DNA of 64,000 nucleotides from contig OZ245022.1 in the NCBI GenBank assembly GCA_965223835.1, positions 461,643 to 525,642 of the forward strand. Direction: 5' to 3'. Origin of the DNA: CAVYXZ01 sp965223835. GTDB taxonomy: Bacteria > Chloroflexota > Anaerolineae > Aggregatilineales > Phototrophicaceae. Both the position numbers and the translations under genes were made by a program. This document shows positions 28,760-35,836 of the stretch, one piece after another (position 1 is the first letter of the stretch; the number at the start of each line of letters is the position of its first letter). A model generated the notes under the pieces. The model was not told where the DNA came from and made no database searches. It saw only the letters and a program-made list of their open reading frames with translations.

Positions 28760-28816
28760 GGCTATGTGGACATAGCCAATCTATGCAAGCGTATCAATTC
28801 TACTGATAATTGTCAA
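28760..28816 (-). promoter_or_regulatory. Promoter and operator of the GntR-LacI regulator operon
   Basis: On the minus strand TTGACA (28811-28816) is a perfect -35 box, followed after 17 bases by a weak -10, TACGCT (28788-28793). Just downstream GGCTATGT (28760-28767) and ACATAGCC (28770-28777) form a perfect inverted repeat with a 2-base centre, placed to block the polymerase. TTGTCA (28810-28815) and TGACAA (28828-28833) form a second, wider repeat overlapping the -35. Confidence 0.55.
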
Positions 28817-28836
28817 GAAATCTCATTTGACAAAAA

Positions 28837-31449
28837 TCATTGCAAAGCGAATAGATACCCATTTTCATTCAAGATAAAGACTCGACCAGCATAGATTGCT
28901 GGAACGGATTCATACACGCGCTCACCCATCTCATAGCGCCAGTGGCAGGTGGTGGTGCTGTCGCCATTACCCGCAGCATCCACGCAGTAGAAGAAGGGCG
29001 ACGAGGTAGAAGCGAAATAGACGTTGCCATCTGCTACTGACGGTCCGGTAATGCCGCCACCGGGATGTTCCCAGATGAAGTCACCGGTCGCTGCATCCAA
29101 ACATTGGATGCGCGAGGCTATCGGGATTGCGCCAGGCCGCAGTCCCATTGAGATAAACAGGCGATCATTCCAGAGGGCGGGTGACGCATTCATATCCCCT
29201 TCTGGTAGCCGATGTTCCCAGATCATATCGCCAGTAGTCGCATCAAGACAGCACACACGGTTCCCGCCCATCGGCACGTACAAGCGGCCTCTATAGGCAA
29301 TAGGCGCGCCCGAATCCGGCGATCCCCCGGTATGAAATTGCCAGAGCAGTTGTCCGGTCTGGGTGTCGAGGGCATAAACAAAATGATCCCATGAGCCAAA
29401 GAACACTCGCCCATCATCAACGGGGGGTTCGGGGGCCGTTGAACTGCCGGTGCGATAGCGCCAGATAATGTGCCCATTATTCGCATCCAGGCACGACACA
29501 TAACCATCAGAACCCGGCACAAACACCCGACCCGCATCAACATTGGCAGACGACCAGACCCAGCCTACAGCTTGCTTCCAAAGTTGCTCACCGGTAGTGG
29601 CGTCTACACAGTAGAAATATTCCTCGCCCTTCTGACCAAAGTACACCTTGCCATCAGCATAAGCTGGCGCAGCCGAAACCGCCCCACCCACCTCAAATCG
29701 CCAGATTTCAGCGCCGGTCTGGTGATCGAAGGCGAACACAAACCGCGATGGTGTCCCAATAAAGACCATCCCTGCTGCAGCCGTCGGTTTTGATTGGAAC
29801 CAGCCACCACAGGCCAACTCATCGGCCTGATATATGCGGTCCCCAATCCGCGCATAGTCGAGTAGTTTGTGCTGCCACAACACGTTTCCCGACGCCGCGT
29901 CGACACACCACACACTTAAATCCGATGCACTGATCACAACCTTGCCAGCGGCGGTTACTAAATCCGCATAGATTGGATGCGTCCCGATAGCGGTCTGCCA
30001 AACCAGATTACCTTCAGAATCCAGACAATATAACGTGCCACGCATCGTCGCCAGCAATATCTGACCGTTCACGCTACAGGGCCGGGCACGGATCCAGTCA
30101 TCCGTTTCAAACTGCCACAGTTCAGCCCCGGTTTGCGCATCGAAACAATAAACGCGCCGGGCAGCGGAACCGACATATACGTGATTCCCTGCCACCAGGG
30201 GTGTCGAGAATAATTTGAAGCTGCGGTTCTCGATCTCATGCACTCGGGTTTGCCAGACTCGCGCTCCGGTGTGTTTATTCAAGCAGTGAAGAGTGCCATC
30301 ATTTGACCCAAAAAAGACATGCTGTTCGGCGATGGCGACGGCGGTGTTGACAGCACCTGCTGCCCGATATTGCCAGATCACCCGGCGTTCATCGGAAAAA
30401 CCAAAGTGTTGCACGCCCGATGCGCCACTCAGATTCAGGCAATATACCGTGCCATCAGCCGTGCCGGTATAGACACGATCCTGGTCAATGACTGGTTCGC
30501 TGAAGGTGGGGCCGACATGGAAATCCCAATTTTCGGTGCCATCACGATCTTTGCAGATGATGCGGTTCTGCCCGATAAGCTGTGGCGGACGTTCAGCAGC
30601 CCGCTGGGTGCCGCTCGGATAAACGACATAATCAGCATTCGCAGCTAACGGGGCATAGCCAATACGATAGTCGGCCTCGCCTGCTGGAATTTGCCTGATA
30701 ATTTCACCTGTTTTTTTACTGATTTCTAGCATGTGCTTGTTGCCGAAATTGCGGCCCTGCGCCCCGAGTTGATTCACGATAACTGTATCTTCAAGGACAA
30801 CGGGCGTTGAAGCTGCACCCGGCACAACGTAGGAAGAGGGTGCGACATTCGTAATGCCCAGTGTATCCCGAGTCCAGATGCGACGCGTCTGCCAGATCAT
30901 ATCGCCCGTTTCCAGATCAAGGCACCTGAGCAGAGTACGGATGCACGGCACCGTTACGTAGACCCGGTCATTTTCAATCGCGGCGCGGGCATACCAGGCC
31001 AGCCCAATCGCTTTTTTCCACGCCAGTTCGCCCTGCTGTGGTCCCGGCTCATCCGTGCTGGCGGTGTGATGGACATTGCCACCATAAACGGCCCAATTCT
31101 GGGGTGAAGTGACCAGCGCTGCCGCTGCGCTTGGCTGGCTCAAAACCGTCTCACGGGTGGTTTCGAGGTTGGATTGCAGTTTATCGAGGAAGGCAAAGGC
31201 ATGATCGACGCTGTTGAAAAGCGCTGCGTCATCGCCATTGTCACGACTGACTTTGATGCGATCGAAGATTGGCGCATAATCTGTGAGGTCAGCGCCCTGG
31301 CGGTGAAGCAGGTTTATCCAGGCTGTGAGGATCGCCATGCGCCGAGGATACGTGTCTTCGGTGGTTGGAGCCACCGCCACCGACCGCCGCATATCATCAA
31401 TTTCACTGTCACCGGCTGACTGGAACGTTGTCGTGCTGGTTGTCATCAA
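28837..31449 (-). CDS. PQQ-like beta-propeller repeat protein without signal peptide
   Basis: 870 aa made mostly of repeated blades of the form YCLDxxTGxxLWQ, from about residue 125 to the end (for example LRCLDLETGDMIWQTR, YCFDAQTGAELWQFE, YCVDATTGEQLWKQ, CLDATTGDMIWEHR); the number suggests two propellers or one very large one. Residues 1-115 are helical and unfamiliar. PQQ-blade proteins such as BamB or quinoprotein dehydrogenases are exported, yet this one begins MMTTSTTTFQSAGDSEIDD with no signal peptide. Its ATG overlaps the esterase stop (ATGA). No quinoprotein Cys pair or catalytic Asp-Glu was recognised, so a scaffold or sugar-binding role is as likely as catalysis. Confidence 0.8.
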   Translation of the reverse strand: MMTTSTTTFQSAGDSEIDDMRRSVAVAPTTEDTYPRRMAILTAWINLLHRQGADLTDYAPIFDRIKVSRDNGDDAALFNSVDHAFAFLDKLQSNLETTRETVLSQPSAAAALVTSPQNWAVYGGNVHHTASTDEPGPQQGELAWKKAIGLAWYARAAIENDRVYVTVPCIRTLLRCLDLETGDMIWQTRRIWTRDTLGITNVAPSSYVVPGAASTPVVLEDTVIVNQLGAQGRNFGNKHMLEISKKTGEIIRQIPAGEADYRIGYAPLAANADYVVYPSGTQRAAERPPQLIGQNRIICKDRDGTENWDFHVGPTFSEPVIDQDRVYTGTADGTVYCLNLSGASGVQHFGFSDERRVIWQYRAAGAVNTAVAIAEQHVFFGSNDGTLHCLNKHTGARVWQTRVHEIENRSFKLFSTPLVAGNHVYVGSAARRVYCFDAQTGAELWQFETDDWIRARPCSVNGQILLATMRGTLYCLDSEGNLVWQTAIGTHPIYADLVTAAGKVVISASDLSVWCVDAASGNVLWQHKLLDYARIGDRIYQADELACGGWFQSKPTAAAGMVFIGTPSRFVFAFDHQTGAEIWRFEVGGAVSAAPAYADGKVYFGQKGEEYFYCVDATTGEQLWKQAVGWVWSSANVDAGRVFVPGSDGYVSCLDANNGHIIWRYRTGSSTAPEPPVDDGRVFFGSWDHFVYALDTQTGQLLWQFHTGGSPDSGAPIAYRGRLYVPMGGNRVCCLDATTGDMIWEHRLPEGDMNASPALWNDRLFISMGLRPGAIPIASRIQCLDAATGDFIWEHPGGGITGPSVADGNVYFASTSSPFFYCVDAAGNGDSTTTCHWRYEMGERVYESVPAIYAGRVFILNENGYLFALQ

Positions 31450-32333
31450 AAACCCCCACTGACCGTGATGCGGCTGCGATCACCATAATTAGCCGGTTGG
31501 CCCAGGTGCTTCTTGAAAAATGCCAGCGAATAATCCCAGATTTCTGCCGAATAGCCAAACAGGGCATGGTCAATGTCCGCAAATGCCACCAGCGTTGCTT
31601 CCACATTGTGTTCCCGCAGCGCTTCATATAACCGTTGGGATTGACTGAACGGAACAACATCATCGGCAGTGCCATGTAGCAGGAGCATGGGCGGCGCATC
31701 TGCCGAAATATATGTCAACGGGCTGGCACTGCGAACCAAAGCCTGATGATCCTGCAACGGGCCACCGAAAAGCTGTTCTGCGGGACCATCGGGAGTATAA
31801 AGCCAGGGCCAGTCTGCTTTTGATACGGTCAGGTCGGTGGGTGGGTTAACTGCGGCCACTGCGGCTACCCGAGTGCTGTAACCGGGCCAGCCCGACTCGC
31901 CTTCAAGTTCGGGCACATCAGCCGATACACCTGCCAGTGTGATGAGATGACCCCCGGCGGAACCACCCCGTAGACCAATCCGCTCAGGGTCAACATGGTA
32001 TTGGTCGGCATGCGCCCGTAACCAGCGTATCGCTGCCTTGACATCATGAATCTGCGCGGGGAACGGGGCTTCCTGGCTCAGCCGATAATCAATGCTGGCA
32101 TAGAAGAACCCTTGCAAGGGCATCAGCAAACCACGTCCAATTTCACGCTCACCCACGTGCCAACCGCCACCATGCACATCGATAACGGCAGGCATCCGGT
32201 CTGGCACTGGCATACCCGGCGTGGCACGCGGATAGGCGAGGTCAACCAGTAGCGGTTTACCATCGGCTTCACCATACTGGACGCCGAGTTCAATCTCAGT
32301 ATGGAATGGGAGATCAAGTCGTTGAGCGCACAT
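31446..32333 (-). CDS. Alpha/beta-hydrolase esterase, HSL/BD-FAE-like
   Basis: 295 aa. The oxyanion motif VIDVHGGGWHVG is near residue 50, the nucleophile lies in GLRGGSAGGHLITLAG (Ser near 120), the acid in LLLHGTADDVVPF and the His in FADIDHALFGY, giving a complete triad. No signal peptide. It shares the layout of esterases that remove acetyl or similar groups from sugars. It lies 10 bp behind the PhyH gene and overlaps the PQQ-type gene by 4 bases, so all three are translated together. Confidence 0.85.
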   Translation of the reverse strand: MCAQRLDLPFHTEIELGVQYGEADGKPLLVDLAYPRATPGMPVPDRMPAVIDVHGGGWHVGEREIGRGLLMPLQGFFYASIDYRLSQEAPFPAQIHDVKAAIRWLRAHADQYHVDPERIGLRGGSAGGHLITLAGVSADVPELEGESGWPGYSTRVAAVAAVNPPTDLTVSKADWPWLYTPDGPAEQLFGGPLQDHQALVRSASPLTYISADAPPMLLLHGTADDVVPFSQSQRLYEALREHNVEATLVAFADIDHALFGYSAEIWDYSLAFFKKHLGQPANYGDRSRITVSGGF

Positions 32334-32342
32334 GATCTTTAC

Positions 32343-33197
32343 CTATGTCATCACAGCTTCTGCGCCGACATGCTGCTCGATCCAGCCACGCAGCGGGACA
32401 TCTGCATCCGTCGGCGACGTATAGCCGTAGCCCCCGGTTGGAGATGCCCCAAACAATTGGCGGCGGATCGGATCCAGGTCATCCCAGTACTGATTGACGG
32501 TGACATCGTCGCGGGGGCGCAGCCAGCGATAGCTGTAGCCATAGAACAACACTTTCCGCGCCTGATCCCAGAAGTTGGCACTCGGTGAATGCCAGATGCG
32601 GCGGTCAAAAAAGACTGTAGAACCGGCAGGGGCGAGGACCGGTTGACCAATTGCCAGGTCGCGACGACGATCGCCATCCGGTAAATCAATGTCATCTTGA
32701 AGATGACTACCCGGAATGACCAGGAAATTACCACGATCCGGTTCCGAGCAATCCGAGAGGAAAAATGCCACTTTGATCGAGATGCGAGGACGCGGGCTGG
32801 TTTCTATATCGAAGTTTAGGCGATCACTATCCTGGTGCCAATAGAGCTTGCGATCATTTTGGGCTTTTGCTTCAGGCTGCGGTGGCGTGACGACCAGATG
32901 TGAATGATACAGTTGGATATTCCAACCTAGAATCCCCCATACTTTCGGAAATGTCGCGTACCAATCTACCAGATCAATGAAGCTGGGATCGTATCTCACA
33001 AAATCCCGTACCGACAGCCGATCTTGCGGACTCAAGCCACGCTGTTCACGCTCCTGGTGATCTACCTGGTCGGTTACCGTCGTGAGCCGGGCAATATGCT
33101 CGGCTTCCAACACGTTTTCCATGACGAAATAACCGTCACGTTCGAATGCCGCTTTTTCTGACTCATGTAACAAGTAATCCAGACTGCGTAAATCCAT
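32343..33197 (-). CDS. Phytanoyl-CoA dioxygenase (PhyH) family Fe(II)/2-oxoglutarate oxygenase
   Basis: 284 aa. The N-terminus FERDGYFVMENVLEAEHIAR is the PhyH start; the iron ligands are His and Asp in LYWHQDSDRLNF and a distal His in RRIWHSPSANFWDQ, and the Arg that binds 2-oxoglutarate is expected in the following YSYRWLRPRD. The start at 33197 (MDLRSLDYLL) follows AGGAG by 7 bases; earlier starts at 33230 and 33215 lack this. It is first in an operon with an esterase and a PQQ propeller. Family members hydroxylate many small molecules; the substrate here is unknown. Confidence 0.87.
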   Translation of the reverse strand: MDLRSLDYLLHESEKAAFERDGYFVMENVLEAEHIARLTTVTDQVDHQEREQRGLSPQDRLSVRDFVRYDPSFIDLVDWYATFPKVWGILGWNIQLYHSHLVVTPPQPEAKAQNDRKLYWHQDSDRLNFDIETSPRPRISIKVAFFLSDCSEPDRGNFLVIPGSHLQDDIDLPDGDRRRDLAIGQPVLAPAGSTVFFDRRIWHSPSANFWDQARKVLFYGYSYRWLRPRDDVTVNQYWDDLDPIRRQLFGASPTGGYGYTSPTDADVPLRGWIEQHVGAEAVMT

Positions 33198-33364
33198 TTT
33201 GATTCTCCTGACCATGGTATTTTCCTTCATTCTATAATTTGAACCTTTTAGAGGCGAGTGGAATTCGCGCGGATTTGACAGTCTCTGATTCTCAGCCTCA
33301 TCGCAATCAACATCGAGAAGGTAAATTAACGTAAGTAATGATTAAGCAATGACTTGGAGTATAG

Positions 33365-33684
33365 GCAGATCTGCAAATGCAAAGATGTTTCTTCGGTTGA
33401 TTACAATAGGCAACCAAGCCCGCGATCAAGTTGACCAGAAAGTTCACTGGACTCCGTAGCGAGTGTGTTCAATCTGGGAAATGTTCTTCAATTGATCATG
33501 GTTGGACTTCAGGATCGTTCGTCGCTGTAACAAAATCCGGTCGCTGAGGTGCGTCAATCGGTTCGTCATGTTGGCACGGATTTTGGTCACCAGGTGGATG
33601 TCCCAGGCAAATAAAGCCTCGAACAGAGCTTGTGACAGATGACCTTATCACCAAATAGCTTGCCAAACAAGCGTTTTGTGACGC
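33365..33684 (-). pseudogene. IS982-family transposase C-terminal remnant
   Basis: The reverse strand translates as LFGKLFGDKG, then after a frame change SQALFEALFAWDIHLVTKIR, ILLQRRTILKSNHDQLKNIS and QIEHTRYGV, and after another change NFLVNLIAGLVAYCNQPKK. This order (GDKGY, LLQRR, DQLKNISQIEHTR, NFLVNLxAGLIAY) is the C-terminal end of IS982 transposases. At least two frameshifts and no upstream catalytic part remain, so it is dead. Confidence 0.75.
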
Positions 33685-33687
33685 ATT

Positions 33688-33828
33688 TTGGCTGATTTGC
33701 AGGATGAACCCATCTTCTTTGGCCAGGGTGGTGAGACCGCTGATCTGATTGATATGCTGGCTAAAACCCCACTGGTCGCGGTCGTGGGAGCCAGCGGCAG
33801 TGGCAAATCATGGCTAGTGGGAGCAGGA
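33688..33828 (+). pseudogene. nSTAND NTPase fragment, 5' side of IS insertion
   Basis: The open frame encodes DEPIFFGQGGETADLIDMLA and then VVGASGSGKSWLVGAG, the start of an nSTAND-type NTPase with an intact Walker A motif. The usual Arg/Ser after GKS is replaced by Trp (GKSW). The N-terminal part is missing. The fragment ends at the CAGGA target site (33824-33828), where the IS1634-type element is inserted, and resumes at 35559. Confidence 0.75.
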
Positions 33829-35558
33829 CCGACATTCCGCACCCTAATTCTCAAAAATGGCGAATTATGCGCTAAGCTCTCTGGATGGGGTCAAAGGAGA
33901 GCGAGAAACGCATGTCGGAAGCCTACACCACACAAGTTTTGGATCATCTGGGGATTGTAGCTGGCATTTGCCAACGGATTGACTTAATCGGTCAGATCGA
34001 TGCGCGTATTGCTATTGAAGGACGGAAGGTGAGCATTGGTCAAGCGGTTCAAGCAATGGTCTTGAATGGATTGGGCTTTATCAGTCGTCCCCTGTATCTA
34101 AGTCCAGAATTCTTCCGCAACAAACCCATCGACCTGCTTATCGGAGCAGGTCTAGAAGCCGATGATCTGAACGAAGATAGCCTGGGTCGGGCTTTAGATC
34201 ATGTGTATGCGGCTGGCGTGAGCGAGCTGTTTGCCGCAATTTGCGCCTATGCCCTGCATGAGTTCGGGATCGAGGTACGCTTCGCACACATTGATACAAC
34301 AGCTTTCAGCCTTGAAGGAGAATACGAGTTCGATGAAGAGCATGAAGATGAACCCCAGCCGATTCGGATTGCCTATGGCTACTCGAAAGACCGTCGTCCC
34401 GATCTGAAACAAGCCATCATGGGACTGATTTGTGTCAACGAGACTTCTATTCCCGCTTATCTCACCACCTTATCGGGGAATGTATCCGACAAAACAAGTA
34501 TGCCGGAGATGGCAAAACTCTATCTTGAACAGTTTGCTGAGGACGATGAAACACCGATTCTGGTGGCAGATAGTGCATTATACAGCGCCGACAATTTACA
34601 GCAACTCTCCGAGATCAAGTGGGTGACGCGAGTGCCAATCACGTTAAATGAAGCCAAGACATTGGTTGCAGAAACTAGCCAGGAAGGGATGCAAGCCTGT
34701 GAGCGCGCAGGATACTTCTATCGTGAGGTGGAAAGCCACTATGGTGGGATTGAGCAACGCTGGTTGGTGGTGTTATATGAACCACGCCGTGAGCAGGAAT
34801 TGGCACAATTGCAGAAACGCATCGGGCGTGAAGGCGAAAAACTGGCAAAGAGATTGAAGAAACTGAAACGCGAAGCCTTCAACTGCGAGGAAGATGCTCA
34901 AAAAGCCCTGGATGACTTTGGTAAACAGTGGTCATTTCATCTTGTGCGAGGCGCAGTGTACAACGTGACTCGTTACGCGCAACGCGGTCGTCCCAAAGCA
35001 GATAGTCCCACCACAACCGAATGGAAGATTGAAGCGAATTTTGAACCGGATGAAGCGGCAATCGCCCAGCAGGAACAATTCCTGGGCAAATATCTGATTG
35101 CCACCAATGAACTTGAGCAACAAACCCTACCAACAGCAGAGTTGTTGACCATCTACAAAGACCAGAACCGTAGTGTGGAACGCGGCTTTCGTTTCTTGAA
35201 AGACCCGTTGTTTTTTGCGTCACGGTTCTTTCTCAAGAAGCCGTCGCGCATCATGGGGTTGCTGATGGTAATGGGCCTGAGTTTGCTGATTTACGCCCTG
35301 GCCGAACATGATCTGCGGCAGAAATTGCAGCAACAGAACCAATCTGTCCCGGACCAGAAAGGCAAACCGACGCAACGTCCCACCATGCGACGGGTCTTCC
35401 AGATGTTTGAGGGCATCCACATCTTGCTCGTCGAAACGGAGCACGCACGAAAACGAAGGGTTCTCAATGTCCAACCGGTGCATCTACAGATCGCCGCCTT
35501 GCTCGGCCAGCCGATCCTCAAATTCTACGTTTTGACTGAGTGACCTGCGGAATGTCGG
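33829..35558 (+). mobile_element. Complete IS1634-family insertion sequence (1730 bp)
   Basis: The ends are CCGACATTCCGCA (33829-33841) and its exact inverse TGCGGAATGTCGG (35546-35558), 13 bp. The 5-bp sequence CAGGA lies directly outside each end (33824-33828 and 35559-35563), a target duplication. The single transposase gene is intact. The element therefore looks like a recent, possibly active insertion, and removing it with one CAGGA rejoins the NTPase frame. Confidence 0.92.
33912..35543 (+). CDS. IS1634-family (IS4 superfamily) DDE transposase
   Basis: 543 aa. The catalytic residues are Asp in FAHIDTTAFSLEG, Asp in LVADSALYSADN and Glu in YKDQNRSVERGFRFLKDP, the last being the Y-R-E-K signature of the IS4 superfamily. 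A long coiled-coil-like insert (EPRREQELAQLQKRIGREGE onwards, about residues 285-330) lies between the second and third catalytic residue, as in IS1634. GGAG lies 12 bases ahead of the ATG at 33912; an earlier ATG at 33885 is possible. It ends 2 bp from the right inverted end. Confidence 0.92.
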   Translation: MSEAYTTQVLDHLGIVAGICQRIDLIGQIDARIAIEGRKVSIGQAVQAMVLNGLGFISRPLYLSPEFFRNKPIDLLIGAGLEADDLNEDSLGRALDHVYAAGVSELFAAICAYALHEFGIEVRFAHIDTTAFSLEGEYEFDEEHEDEPQPIRIAYGYSKDRRPDLKQAIMGLICVNETSIPAYLTTLSGNVSDKTSMPEMAKLYLEQFAEDDETPILVADSALYSADNLQQLSEIKWVTRVPITLNEAKTLVAETSQEGMQACERAGYFYREVESHYGGIEQRWLVVLYEPRREQELAQLQKRIGREGEKLAKRLKKLKREAFNCEEDAQKALDDFGKQWSFHLVRGAVYNVTRYAQRGRPKADSPTTTEWKIEANFEPDEAAIAQQEQFLGKYLIATNELEQQTLPTAELLTIYKDQNRSVERGFRFLKDPLFFASRFFLKKPSRIMGLLMVMGLSLLIYALAEHDLRQKLQQQNQSVPDQKGKPTQRPTMRRVFQMFEGIHILLVETEHARKRRVLNVQPVHLQIAALLGQPILKFYVLTE

Positions 35559-35617
35559 CAGGAGTATTGCCCTGTTTGCGGGACAACGCCATTCCCGGTA
35601 GCAAGGATTGGTTATGA
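35559..35617 (+). pseudogene. nSTAND NTPase fragment, 3' side of IS insertion
   Basis: After the second CAGGA the frame continues GVLPCLRDNAIPGSKDWL and then meets TGA at 35615-35617. Joined to the upstream part it reads GKSWLVGAGVLPCLRDNAIP, as expected for the segment after Walker A in nSTAND proteins (GLLPALR...). The premature stop shows that the gene was already broken or decayed after insertion. The next 200 bp up to the P-type ATPase gene hold no recognised gene. Confidence 0.7.
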
Positions 35618-35836
35618 CCTGGTTGGAATAAGGACACTTAGAGATGAAAATGGCGGTGCCCTCAACGCTTTGTTCTTCACCTTCCAGGTGCAGGATGGTG
35701 CCTTCGTCTTGCAAACTGCTGATAATGCGCAGTAGGTCGTTGTCTGCTCAAAACTGAGAAGTTTGGGGAGCGGTGCGAACGTCGTGCCTCTCCCCTTTTT
35801 CGGTAATGAATCAGGATTGTACGGCTTCACCAGAAC

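Noticed and set aside
35618..35836. A frame reading TLRDENGGALNALFF and onward near 35630-35720
   Set aside because: It may be another gene scrap, but it is too short and matches nothing I can name.
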